A stretch of DNA of 64,000 nucleotides. It comes from Phytopythium helicoides (Eukaryota > Oomycota > Peronosporomycetes > Pythiales > Pythiaceae). Every line of letters starts with the position of its first letter. The stretch's first letter is position 1. The translations under genes and the position numbers were made by a program. The DNA lies in the NCBI GenBank assembly GCA_024867545.1, contig JANFNE010000008.1, forward strand, positions 744,001-808,000, given 5' to 3'. Below are positions 51,280-62,191 of this stretch, piece by piece. The notes beneath the pieces were generated by a model, which was not told the origin of the DNA, did no database searches, and was given only the letters and a program-made list of their open reading frames with translations.

Positions 51280-52704
51280 CTAAAGCATTAGGCCTTCACG
51301 AGAGCGAAAACGAAGCCACTCGACGATATGGTCGTGACCGTGGAGCGAAGCAGTCAACTCTGCATAAGCACTGCACGATTCACGACGATTCGCAAACAAC
51401 CATTGCACAACATCCAGATGACCGTTTGCCGCCGCACGAGTCATCGCCTGAGTCGTGCAGCCTTCGGTACGGTTGCTGTGCAGCCACTTGAGCATCTCCA
51501 AGTGACCGAACGCCGCCGCGTTATCCATCGCAGCAGTCGTGCATCCTTCGCTTCGATGTGAGTGTAGCCATTGAACTACGTCGAGGTGGTTTCTCTTGGC
51601 AGCTCCGTCCATGGCTGCGGTAGTACATCCTTCGGAACGATGAGAATGCAACCAGTCAACTGTCTCCAGATGGCCATTGCGAGCAGCACCATCCATAGCT
51701 GCTGTCGTGCAGCCCTCTTTTCGATTAGTGTGGATCCACTTGACGACCTCAAGATTCCCGTTCCGAGCCGCCATGTCCATCGCATTTGCGGTCCATGCGC
51801 CGTTGTAATGTTTGCTCAATAGCTCGAGGATATCCAAGCGACCGAATCCAGCTGCGACATCGACAACGGGACCTAGCCGATCCGGATGGTGCACGACAAG
51901 TGATTGGAGTGTCCATTTGACTGACGCAAACCAGAGATGTGCTGTTGCTGCTTTTACGATTATGTCTGCATTGATAGAGGTGCTGACTCCCGTCTTGAAT
52001 AGCCATTTTGCGACGTCAAGGCGTCCGGAGACTACAGCTTCGTCCATGTGGTCCTGATTCAGCTTGAGCCCGAGTCTAGCAACGGCCCACACAAGTACCC
52101 GTACGTATCCTTGCTGAATTGCGAGCATCACACCGTGCTGAACATCTTCGTCCTGAAACTCAAGGCCGATATCGTGCATCCACCTTATCTTGGCTAGATC
52201 ACCTCGATCGAATGCAGAGTCCACAGCGACACGAACGGATTCAGGTGAAAACTTGAATGTTGTGTTACACGTCCGCTGAAGGGTGTCTATCGATGCCCCA
52301 GAGCAAGAGGAGTACCTCCGCAAAAAATCTCGAAACTGATTCGTGGCGTGGAGCCGTTGCTGATAGGGAGTTCGGCCGTGCTTTCCGTCTCCGTACAGAG
52401 GGTTTTCAATTGATCCGGATGGATAATACTCGATGACAAGCCACGCAAAAGTGCTTAGGTCGTTGTTCTTGATTGCGTTGGCGACACTATTCTTGAACGA
52501 TGTTGACTTTTCAGTGTGCTGGCCTTCATTTGCTGCGATTCTTCGGAGCAGCCTCACAGAGAAGTTGTTGGCAGTTGCAGTCTCGATCGTCCAGCGGCAA
52601 GACTCGTCAAGGAACGCGTCAATCACCCAAGCAATAGCTGGGACGGCTGAAATCGGTGGGCGAGCCCGGCACACGACGATGACACTCGTCAGCGGGGTTG
52701 TCAT
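51280..52704 (-). CDS. Ankyrin-repeat protein J (short)
   Basis: 474 residues from ATG 52702-52704 (MTTPLTSVIVVCRARPPISA); the frame is open 26 codons upstream. N-terminal block: WVIDAFLDESCRWTIETATA, RLLRRIAANEGQ, FAWLVIEYYPSGSI. Five EGCT repeats, one more than gene I (AMDMAARNGNLEVVKWIHTN first), ending in the same NRRESCSAYAELTASLHGHD before a different tail, FRSREGLML. Tandem with gene I on the same strand, 269 bases away. Confidence 0.9.
   Translation of the reverse strand: MTTPLTSVIVVCRARPPISAVPAIAWVIDAFLDESCRWTIETATANNFSVRLLRRIAANEGQHTEKSTSFKNSVANAIKNNDLSTFAWLVIEYYPSGSIENPLYGDGKHGRTPYQQRLHATNQFRDFLRRYSSCSGASIDTLQRTCNTTFKFSPESVRVAVDSAFDRGDLAKIRWMHDIGLEFQDEDVQHGVMLAIQQGYVRVLVWAVARLGLKLNQDHMDEAVVSGRLDVAKWLFKTGVSTSINADIIVKAATAHLWFASVKWTLQSLVVHHPDRLGPVVDVAAGFGRLDILELLSKHYNGAWTANAMDMAARNGNLEVVKWIHTNRKEGCTTAAMDGAARNGHLETVDWLHSHRSEGCTTAAMDGAAKRNHLDVVQWLHSHRSEGCTTAAMDNAAAFGHLEMLKWLHSNRTEGCTTQAMTRAAANGHLDVVQWLFANRRESCSAYAELTASLHGHDHIVEWLRFRSREGLML
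51311..51654 (-). repeat. 344-bp block shared with gene I, copy in gene J
   Basis: Partner of 49704-50047. The right edge falls inside a repeat unit: the sequences diverge after GCAACCA. Confidence 0.9.
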
Positions 52705-53276
52705 GACAGTGCGATTTGAGTTGTGAGAGCCTAAATGTGAGCCCACGATTTGTTCAGGCGATGGGTACAAAGCAACCATCACTCATGTCAGCTCACCATC
52801 GTTGACTGATTCAGCGAGCAGCCGTGATCGACACGATCATCAAGATCTTGCTCTGTCGTGGGTGTTGGTCTCGCTCAAATGGATGTGATGCACGATGCGT
52901 TTACCAATCGATTCCGCCTAATCGCCACGCCGATGAGATTGACACTACGGGACAACTTTGTGCTAAGGGTGATTGGTAGCAGCAGTAGTGCAGCACTCCC
53001 TTTGGAAATAATGCAACCACACGATGCCATCGCTTAGCGGTTTCGTCCACTGCTTTCACAGTACATGCATCCGATCGGTGGAAATAAAGCCATACGACTG
53101 TTTTCAGAGCGCGTGTTGTGATTCTGCATCGCGAATGCTTCTTGCCAACGCTTTCTAGGCGGATGGATTGTCACGACCGTCAATCATTGAAGAGAAGAAG
53201 AAAGACAAAAAATAAAAAATAAAACAAGAACCCCAACGTTCCCAACTGTAATCAGTAAATTTTCGTCATCACTGCG
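52705..53276. other. Gap between gene J and the SART3-like gene
   Basis: No supported gene. An A-rich stretch at about 53195-53232 lies just downstream of the SART3-like stop. Confidence 0.4.
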
Positions 53277-56266
53277 CTACTTCTTCACAAGAAACTGCCG
53301 AAAATCGTCGTTTGTCAAGGCCTTTGACTCTGCAGCCCCGGTGCTTGCGGCTTTGCTCGAATGACTATCATTTGCTTGCTTCTTGCGCACTGCTCGCGGC
53401 ATGAGAGACATGGATGTTGTGGTGATTGCCAATCGCTTCGTCGGTCTTTCGTGCACAATTGCATCTGGGAGTCGCTGATTGGAGTTACTTGGCTTTCCCT
53501 TCTTACTCCCAGTACGCTCCGTGCTACCAAGAGCTGGCGCCTTGCTTGCCTTTTGCTGTTGCTGCTGGGCTAGGATCTCGTCGATTGAAAACCGGGACGG
53601 CTTCATTGAAACATCCGTGCCGAGAACACCCTGCACTGCCTCAGCAGACGAAAGGCATTTGGAAACTTGTTCGGCATCCACCAGTTCTACGAGTCCATAG
53701 TTTTTGGGTCGGCCTCGTTTGTCCTTCAAAATACATGCGCGCACTACAACGCTAGGCTCGCCTAGGGCACGTCCAATTGCTTCAGCTAGCATTTCATCGG
53801 TCGCCACAGACTCTTCAATCGCCTTTTCCCCATTCAACCCACCTACGTAGATTGTCGTAGGGCTGGTCTTCCACGTTCCATCACGACGATCACTGCTTGA
53901 CGCCGGCTTTGTAGAAGCTGCTCCCTTGCCCGCCCCACTCTGTCCAGTTGGCGGTGGGGTGGATCTATCAACTTTCATGGCTTGGTCGTGCAGCATGCTT
54001 CCATCTCGAGTCAGCCCCTCAGTGACTCCGCTTTCATCAGAAAATTGCACATAAGCCATGCCGCGCGACTTTGCGCGCTCACCACGCATCTTGACAACGA
54101 GGCGTGCTTCCTTAAATCCAGCGATATCTGAGAACAATGCTGCGACCTCTTCTCGCGTTGCATCCTTCGAAAGATTGCATACAAACAATGTATGGTCGTT
54201 TGTAAGTCCCTCATGAGCACGCTTCTTTGCAGTGGTGGTGGCAGCTTTCGTAGTTTCGTTTGATTGTTTGCTAGCAGCCGAGCGAGGTTTATCATTGTGA
54301 TTCTTGCGTTGATCGTTGTGTTGATGCTTGGATCGTTTGGGGTTGCTTGAGTGCTCACCGGCAGAGCTCAGTTTTCTCTTTACTGAAGAGGATCCACTAT
54401 CGCCTGCAAGATGCGCCGGAGCTGATGCCGCACTTGCCAGCAGAGCAGCGCGTCGACGCTTAGCTTTCAGGAAATTCTCCAAGTCTCCGTTTTCGCGCTC
54501 GAACGCAACCCATAGTTCGGCTACAGACGTCGGGTTATCCTTGACCTGTTTAAGCGCTGCTTCAAATACCAAAGCGCGGATTTCGGTCACCGACAAAAGT
54601 CCCATTGCTGATGCACGCATGCTCTCTTGGAAATATGTAGCCCATACTTCAGCCTGCTCGCCGCGAAGAGAGATAATGCGATCCCAAAGAGACTGCCATT
54701 TCCGCTTCTTCAAATCGAGAGGACAGTCGGCCGATAGCCATAACTTGGCATGATGCTCGAGCACACTGGATGGTCCCTGCACGAACTCTGGAAATACTCG
54801 CGACAGGAATGTTTCGCCTGTAGTAAAAGCTTTTTCCACGCCCGACTCCATGGCTTCAAGGCTGCATTTGCCGTTGCGAGCGGATAGACGTCGACTGATA
54901 TCACAAAACGTAAGCAGCACATTCAAGAAGTGGTACTGGTCCATGGCGAGTGGATCTGTGCGCGACAGCACGTTCTCCTCCACGAACGCTGAGATACTCG
55001 CGAGCGAGCATGATGGGGATTGCTCCATGGCAAGCAGCAGCTCCACCCACGCACTCGAGTCAAACGAGACGTTGCGCACCGCACGTTGGCACACCGCCAA
55101 AAGCGCAGTGTTGTTGTCTACGTCAGGTGCGACTGCAATGTAGTCCATGTACTTGGACCAGATTGTCGGGTAGAGGCACATTGCTGCGACGGCGCGCTCG
55201 AAAAGACTGATCACGAGCATCGGGCCAGTGACACCAGATGCCTCGGTCGACAGCTCGCTCGATGGAAGTAGTGGGGCGATGCGGTAGATGACAAAATTGA
55301 GGTACTGGATCCACGTACGCTCAAGCTCGACGGGATCCGCAGCGTTTGCTGCAATAGCCTCTTCAAATCCTTTCAGCTTCTTCATGAACTGCCCGAAAGT
55401 CTTGGTTTGCGTGGCCTCGGCCTTGTCGAATGCCTCTCGCCGACGCTCGTCGTCAGGCTCGAGTGTGTTGTACGTGTTCCACGCGCGAAACTCGGACATG
55501 ACGAGGTCGTTCTCGGCCAGTGGCAGCGCCATCTGAGCGCTGAAGAGCTCGCGCAAGGCGCGCTCCTTGGCCAGCGCGCGCTGCGCCTCGCTCATTCCAG
55601 GCGCCTCGTCCAGCTGCTCGGCCGTGGTCTCGCGGCAGAGCTGCCACACCTCGTGGCCCTGCGCGAACTGGAGCCCCACCGATCGCTGCGCGTGGAGCAT
55701 CGCCTGCGTGACTGTGTCCCTGGAGATGCCATCCTCGCCCTCGTTGTCTATCGCAGCCCGAGCGCGTGAGTCCTGCATTCATTTGTTCCCTCCCTCGCAT
55801 CAATAGGCAGCTCCCACCTGCCAGGAAGCGCAGATGCTGCAGCGCGAGCGGCACGGAGCTGTAGTCGCGCGCCGCGAGCTCGAACAGCCGGCGCTTGTGC
55901 TCGACGCCGTCCACGTCGTCGATCCACTGCGCGAACAGCTCCCACGTGAGCGGGAAGGCGCGGTGGAAGGCGCGGAAGAGCGCGGCCCGCGCCACCCGGA
56001 AGCCGCGCGCGTGCCTCCTCGCCCTCGCCCTCCTCTTGCGGCCAGTGGTCCTGCAGGTGCGCGAGCGCCGCCGTGTGGCGCTCGTACTGGAAGCAAACGG
56101 CGCGCAGCAGCGGCCGCGCGGCCTGCTGGCAGCACGGCGGGAGCTGCGCGAGCGCGTCTGCGGGCTCGTCGACCACGTGCACGCGCACCTCGCGGGCCTC
56201 AGCGGGCGGTGACGCGCCGTCCTCGTCCGACGAGAAGCCCGAGGACGAGTCGCTGGCGAGATCCAT
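53277..56266 (-). CDS. SART3: SART3/Prp24-like U6 snRNP recycling factor, one frameshift
   Basis: Exon 1 starts MDLASDSSSGFSSDEDGASP at 56264-56266. It needs a one-base shift in a GC run near 56005-56015 to continue as GFRVARAALFRAFHRAFPLT through LALQHLRFLA. A 70-base intron (55748-55817, GTGGGA...ATAG) joins this in frame to DNEGEDGISRDTVTQAML; exon 2 then runs to 53277. HAT (half-TPR) repeats fill the first 500 or so residues (for example RTWIQYLNFVIYRIA). Two RRM domains follow (TLFVCNLSKDATREEV with RGMAYVQF; TTIYVGGLNGEKAIE with KNYGLVEL). The last residues, LTNDDFRQFLVKK, match the SNFFL box by which Prp24 contacts the Lsm ring. The expected role is re-annealing of U6 with U4 snRNA in spliceosome recycling. 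Confidence 0.88.
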
Positions 56267-56317
56267 GCGGGGCGGATATGCGGTGGTGACGGGGGAATTC
56301 CGGGCGGAGGAGAGAGC

Positions 56318-56335
56318 GGATTGGACGAAAATGGG
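56318..56335 (-). promoter_or_regulatory. Oomycete-type core promoter of the SART3-like gene
   Basis: On the minus strand CCCATTTTCGTCCAATCC combines a CATTTT initiator with a CAATCC flank, 52-69 bases before the start codon. Confidence 0.45.
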
Positions 56336-58267
56336 TTCGAGAGGTTTGATTGGACGAAACTCTAGGCGTGGCCCGGCGGGGAACAGGTTGAAGTGCATGG
56401 CGGACGAGCCGCGGGATGGCGAGGCTGCGGGAGGTCACCGCGGGCGTTTGCCAGACGACAGACTACTGTTCCCGCCTCTAATCGACGTGGCGACTCACTG
56501 TAGCGTCAGGCTGATGCTGGCATGGAGAGCACACCTGGTTTCCAAGTGACGGCCCCGGGAAAATGGAGGCGAGCGACGCCAGTGAGCACAAATGGGGATT
56601 GACGGTGGAGACCGTTGGACAGGCTGTACTCTCCTGCAAAATGGACGGGAAGGCATCGCTCGCTCGCTCTGGGATTGCTACCAGCCCGAAAAGATTCCGG
56701 GGAGTGCACCTGTACGCGGCGCGGCGAGGTCGCCCGAGGTATCGTCAGGTGTCGTCCAAACCAGCAGGCGAACGAACGTCAGGGCCGATGAGATGCACCA
56801 GAAGCCGGACTGGCCCTCATGTTTGCTCGAGACGCCGAGCGCCTTGCCCGAGCCGCGAGAGTTCACGGCATCATCGCCATAATCGTCATAATCGCCAATG
56901 GATTTGCTCCATGAACAAAGTGAGCTTTGACGGCGGTAGGACTTCGCTTTGCCGCGGGCAATCTTCAAGACAACCACTAGCAATCGATCTCGAGGACCGT
57001 GGAGACGAAGTGGAAATGGCTGACGCGACGCTGCTGGCGAGTGGAGTTCCTCGGTGCAGTCCAGCGATTGCCGGCGGTGGGTACGAGCGAGAAGGCGGCA
57101 GCGTGTGAGGCAGCGTGGGCCTCGGTAAAATGCAATCGGGGACTCTGCAACGGGTGACACGTACGCACGACTGACATGTGCACACTTGCAGATCAGGCGA
57201 GCTACTCTCGCTGGGTTGAAGTTGGCACCGGATGCTGCTCGCATCTCCTTCGGTGCCAACTGATTCATAGTGAATCCAAGATAACCGAGCCAGCACTCCG
57301 GGGTGATCAAATGGTAAGCCGCCCATCGACTCTGAGCTGAGGCTGAGCGAAGCCAAGCTGCACTTTGAAGCACGCGAGGCAGTTGAAGCAAAAAGTGTCG
57401 ACGTCAACGGTTTCTACGGTACAGGCCGAGGTGCTCTCCAGTCCGACAGCCTCGCTCCACGACCCTTCTGGATCGCTCTGCCTCGGGTCTGATGGCCTGA
57501 TGGCGAAATTAACGCATGCGGTGCCACTGTCCTCCCTGCGATTGCGGCGTCATCTGCGTTAAACTAGGGTTCCTCCGCCACAAGAAGAGAAGAAGCAAAT
57601 GAGAGAGAAGACCTACACTTTGGGCTGGCAACGCCGGACTCGAAAGCAGATCCTTCCAATTTACACCACCGATCAAATGATCACGAGGAAGTACCGATCG
57701 CTGGCAGCAGCGACGCCTCGAGTTGAGTGCTCGCTGGCAGCAGCGGCAAACGCTCCATGATCATCAAGAGCCAAGCAGCCGGTCCTCCATGACACGATCG
57801 CTTAATCGGGCGTTGCTTCGAGCCATACTCGCCCTGTCCGCCGCGGTTCTTCAAACGATTCCCGCTCACACATCAAAGGCGAGAAAGCATGCCTTCCCCG
57901 GTGCTGACGCTGCCCGCACCCGCGAGGCCCGTTTCTGCCAGTCGCTGTCCTTGAACTTCAATGCCAACAGGTATCATCCGGAGCTGATCGCTCGGTAGCT
58001 CTGCAGATTTGTACAGTACTCACCTGCTGCGCTGAGCTGATGGTCCTGCTGAGCTGATGATGCCCTTGGTGTCGTGTCCTTGCGGGATCCGCGGCAAGCC
58101 CACTCCTCCGGCCTAACCTGCGTCTCCCCATCGCGAGCAGACATCTCGCGCCAGAGTGTCATGGGATCGTAATCCGATCCCTTGCATCTCCAACTTGAGC
58201 TTGGGCAGCTCCCCGAGAGCACTGCTCTGCTGAGGTGGTAATGCCCGAGCGGCTCGCCACGTCTTCC
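56336..58267. other. Long gap before the aquaporins
   Basis: About 1.9 kb. Several open frames of 100-240 codons exist on both strands, but none has a domain, signal or protein-like composition that I can support. Confidence 0.4.
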
Positions 58268-58282
58268 CCACTTCCCAATTCT
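58268..58282 (+). promoter_or_regulatory. Oomycete-type core promoter of aquaporin 1
   Basis: CCACTTCCCAATTCT combines a CACTTCC initiator with a CAATTCT flanking element, 53-67 bases before ATG 58335. Confidence 0.5.
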
Positions 58283-58334
58283 CCTCGTCGAAGGCAAGTG
58301 GCTGCAGCTCCATCACTTCGCAAGACCGGACTCC

Positions 58335-59231
58335 ATGGCGCACGAGAACAAGGACCACGCGTACGCCGACCTGGAGTCGCCGCTGCCTAACGGCCACCGG
58401 CCATCCCACCAGGATGAGGTTCCTAGCGGCTCGCAGGATCGCTTCATGATCAAGAGCGAGCACCTCCGCGAATGTGTTAGCGAGTTCCTTGCCACCTTCA
58501 TCATGATGAGCTTCGGTCTCGCGGGCACGGCCCAGGTGCTGCTCTCCCAGGCCGTGTACGGTAACTTCACGCAGATCACACTCTGCTGGGGTATCGGCGT
58601 GCTCTTCGGCATCCACTTCGGCGGCGGAGTTTCGGGAGGCCACATCAACCCTTCAATCACCGTGGCGGTCGCCCTGTTCGGGATGTTCCCGTGGCGTAAG
58701 GTGCCGGGCTACATCATTTCGCAGCTCCTCGGCGCCTTCGTCGCCACCCTCATGGTCTACGTTATCTACCGCCCTCTGCTCAACGAGGTCGACCCGGAGC
58801 GTACCACGAGCTACACGGTCTTCGTCACGCACCCCAACACCGGCGTTGGCACGGGCACTGCGCTCTTCACCGAGATCGTTGCTGGCACCTTCCTCACGGC
58901 CGGTATCTTCGCTGTGCTGGACCCCAACAACCGCCCAGCGAGCCCGTACACGGCCCCGACCGCCGTCGCCCTCCTCGTCGTCGGCATCGGCCAGGCCTTC
59001 AGCTACAACACTGGCTGTGCCCTCAACCCTGCGCGTGACTTCGGCCCGCGCCTCGCGCTCATGATCGCCGGCTGGGGCTCGGACGTGTTCACGGTCAACG
59101 ACTACTACTGGTGGGTGCCGATCGTTGGTCCCACCATCGGCGGTGTCATCGGCGGCATGGTTTACTACTGCCTCGTGGCCCACCACCACCCGAACAAGGT
59201 GGCGAGGCCCCACGGCCAGCACAAGTTCTAG
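58335..59231 (+). CDS. Aquaglyceroporin (MIP family) 1
   Basis: 298 residues, single exon. The cytoplasmic N-terminus (about 50 residues) is followed by six membrane spans and two pore half-helices. Loop B carries GGHINPSITVAVAL, with NPS in place of the standard NPA. Loop E carries LNPARDFGPRLAL; the Asp after NPAR is the mark of glycerol-conducting members. TM6 is YYWWVPIVGPTIGGVIGGMV and the tail is His-rich. The protein probably moves water, glycerol or similar small solutes across the plasma membrane. Start MAHENKDHAYADLESPL is shared with the second copy, as is the leader sequence AAGACCGGACTC about 20 bases upstream. Confidence 0.93.
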   Translation: MAHENKDHAYADLESPLPNGHRPSHQDEVPSGSQDRFMIKSEHLRECVSEFLATFIMMSFGLAGTAQVLLSQAVYGNFTQITLCWGIGVLFGIHFGGGVSGGHINPSITVAVALFGMFPWRKVPGYIISQLLGAFVATLMVYVIYRPLLNEVDPERTTSYTVFVTHPNTGVGTGTALFTEIVAGTFLTAGIFAVLDPNNRPASPYTAPTAVALLVVGIGQAFSYNTGCALNPARDFGPRLALMIAGWGSDVFTVNDYYWWVPIVGPTIGGVIGGMVYYCLVAHHHPNKVARPHGQHKF

Positions 59232-60821
59232 GTTGGGTTGCGTACGATCATTTCTCATGTCAGAAGGGAGAGCCCTAGCGGATAATGCGTGTGTGAACTG
59301 AGACGCTCCTCCCTGAACTGTACCATCTCTCTTGAATCTCTAGGTCCCCAAAACTCATTCTGAACTATAGACGTCCAACACTTCGAGCTCGGGTCTCGGC
59401 TCATGGGAGTGTGGCCCATCACACCCTCTTGTGCCAGGCTGACTCATTCTGTACTAAGCTCCCATAGACCACGTTTCATCACGGACATTCAGGGCGCCAT
59501 CACGAGATGTCTACGATCGGCACAGCAGTAACCCTGTACTGCACGATTTCGATAATGCCGACGAGCGGCGACTCTGGTGTCCATATCTAGCGAGGACCGA
59601 GCATGCTGTAGCCGGGTAGTCAGCAGCGTGAACACCTTGTTCTCATCAGTGAGTCTACGATGGGGACAACAAGCTGTCCATTTCGAAGCGCAGTGGTGGT
59701 CTGATCGTGTAATTTTCAAGGGACTCAATGCCCGGTGGCTCATCCTGAGAATTTTGCAAGACTCCACGAGATGTGCCTAACAATGCTGTCAGATTCGCTG
59801 AAGACTCCAGCAGAACAACTCCGTACACGTCGACCGCAGGACTATTTGTTAGTGTCGATTGGAGTCGACATGATAGTGCCTACTGTAACGAAGAAAGTTT
59901 TAGACAGGTACGTCGGCGTGGGTGGTTCATGGTGCCAGCAATATCCATAACAGGTGGTCCTATGCAACGACGTCTTGCATTAGTGGCGCGAGCGGGTGGT
60001 GTCGATATGCAGCGGTGTTGGCGGAAGCAGCGGTGGCGTTCCCCAACGGCGTCCGCCTTTAGCGCTGCCGCAGCGGTGCTACTACCGGAGTTGTGGTAAT
60101 TACAGACAGTGCGAGCACCTTAAATGGCGGAGGCCAGCGGTGGTTGTGTCCGAATCGGCTCGGTATCGCTGTCTAGCGACACGAATAGGGAGGACCTGTC
60201 GAAGCTTTAGCTGTATCCAAGCACAACAAATTCTATAAGCAAGTCGATGGTGAGTACCAGCTTGCTGGGTATGCTTCAGACGCGACCGACTTTTGACCGC
60301 TTCAGGCTGAAGTGATCATGGTCATGTGATGTAAATATCAACAGATTTACACAACCAGCAAGTATCTCGTTGTGCCTGTGGAGGATACACCCTCGGCCTC
60401 TCAGGTTCCTGAGTTTGCAACTAGGTCTACTGAACGTCCAGGACGCGACACTGGAGCATATATAGCAGCTTCAATTGGCAGCACTGCGCTCATGAACACC
60501 AAATGATCCGCAACAAGTCGTTTGAACCCTTTGATTCGCCTCGTGACATCAACGGACTAGGCAAATGGAGTGCAAGCGCGAGTCTCTTTACATTTACGGA
60601 TGCAGTTGGCTAGCATTGAATTGCCGGGAACAGAGCTATAATCCGAACGTTCCTCAGTAACGACGACGGCAGCATTCTACACTCGGCCAATTCGAGCACC
60701 TCATTGTGGCGACATCCAATAGCGACCAGGTCGTTTGCTCTGCGATCAGACGGCTCGACATGCTTACGCTGAATCCACAATACCGTAGGAGGAAGGCAGG
60801 GCCATCGACAGTGTTGTCCAG

Positions 60822-60856
<35 letters not shown>

Positions 60857-61259
60857 ATGGATCGCGGACACACGACAGGGACCGCGACAGGAGTTTATTC
60901 ATCGTTCCAGCGCATAAAGACAAGAGAGACGGACCCGACGGACACGCCAGATATGAGAGTCGACGGAGGCATTACCGTAACCGCATGGGGAAACATGCTG
61001 CAGCAAGACTGTATTTTTGATAGCCTCAACACGAAAACGCAAACACAACCTGTCCCACTGCAAACGTGCATAGCAGCACCGTGAGAGACGTATGCAAAGC
61101 TATTTTCCTTGCCACGATTTCGCTCGGTAACCGTCACGCTACTTCATCGAGCGATGATCAACCTGGCTCACCATGACTTTGCTAATTACCATTCGTCCTT
61201 GTCCACGGCAAGCGTCAAGCCATCGTTTTGAAAGACCGGACTCGACCCAACACGGCATT
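59232..61259. other. Gap between aquaporins
   Basis: Two kilobases with no supported gene. It contains the TTG microsatellite at 60823-60854. A frame near 60360-60490 (SKYLVVPVEDTPSASQVPEF) has the low-complexity look of a retroelement linker, but stops follow and no domain could be named. Confidence 0.4.
60823..60854. repeat. (TTG)10 microsatellite
   Basis: Ten perfect TTG units followed by a partial unit, in noncoding sequence. Confidence 0.95.
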
Positions 61260-62054
61260 ATGGCGCACGAGAACAAGGATCTCGAATACACCGACCTGGA
61301 ATCGCTTGCCCCTGATAGCCGCCTGGCCTCACGCCATAATGAAAACCTCAGCGGCTCACAGGATCGCTATACGATCAAGAACGAGCACCTTCGCGAGTGC
61401 ATCGCCGAGTGCCTAGGCACCTTCATCATGGCAAGCTTTGGTCTCGCAGGCTCGGCCCAAGTTCAGCTCACCAACTCCTCGTACGGCAACTTCACGCAGG
61501 TCACATTCTGTTGGGGTATCGGCGTGCTATTTGGTATCCACGCAAGTGGTGGTGTCTCGGGTGGCCATCTCAACCCGGCCGTCACCACGACTCTAGCCGT
61601 CTTCCACTTACTCCCGTGGCACAAGGTGCCGGGGTACATGTTCTCGCAGGTACTTGGCGCCTTCCTTGCCGCCCTCATGGTCTACATCACCTACCGCCCG
61701 CTACTCAACGAGGTCGATCCGGAGCGTACCACGAGCTACACGGTCTTCGTCACTCATCCCAATACTGGTGTGAGCACGGGCACAGCGTTCTTCACCGAGA
61801 TGTTCGCTACTACCTTCGTCACGGCAGGCACCATCGCCGTGTTGGACCCTTACAACCGTCCAGCGAGCCCGTCATTGGCCCCCGCTGCCGTAGCTCTGCT
61901 TCTCACCGGTATTGGCCAAGCTTTCGGTTACAACACGAGCGCTGCCCTCAACCCCGCGCGTGACTTCGGCCCGCGCCTCGCGCTCATGGTTGCTGGCTGG
62001 GAAAGAAACGTGATTCGGCGGAATCAAACCGCTCTAGAGATCTTCTGGTTGTGA
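61260..62054 (+). CDS. Aquaglyceroporin copy 2, C-terminally truncated
   Basis: 264 residues from ATG 61260 (MAHENKDLEYTDLESLAPDS). It matches copy 1 closely through loop E (GGHLNPAVTTTLAV, here with NPA; ALNPARDFGPRLALMVAGW). After about 61998 the sequence is unrelated (ERNVIRRNQTALEIFWL), so TM6 and the tail, about 55 residues, are missing. No remnant of TM6 was found before or after the nearby transposable element. MIP channels need all six spans, so this is probably a non-functional or altered product, despite having no internal stop. The break lies 190 bases from the element at 62192. Confidence 0.85.
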   Translation: MAHENKDLEYTDLESLAPDSRLASRHNENLSGSQDRYTIKNEHLRECIAECLGTFIMASFGLAGSAQVQLTNSSYGNFTQVTFCWGIGVLFGIHASGGVSGGHLNPAVTTTLAVFHLLPWHKVPGYMFSQVLGAFLAALMVYITYRPLLNEVDPERTTSYTVFVTHPNTGVSTGTAFFTEMFATTFVTAGTIAVLDPYNRPASPSLAPAAVALLLTGIGQAFGYNTSAALNPARDFGPRLALMVAGWERNVIRRNQTALEIFWL

Positions 62055-62191
62055 TCCCAACCAGTCGACTCTACTGTTGTTCTCCGATGTAATTCTACAA
62101 TGCGACGGAATTGTTGCGGCGTGTTGCAGACTGATAGTGAAGCAGCGGAATCTATCGGTCGAGAATTTGGGACGCACTGACATCTATTTAA

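Noticed and set aside
56678..57391. 237-codon minus-strand open frame in the 56-58 kb gap
   Set aside because: No domain, no signal, unlike protein in composition, and overlapped by equally long frames on the other strand.
60330..60600. Possible retroelement linker (SKYLVVPVEDTPSASQVPEF)
   Set aside because: Only low-complexity resemblance; stops follow quickly and no reverse transcriptase or integrase motif was seen nearby.
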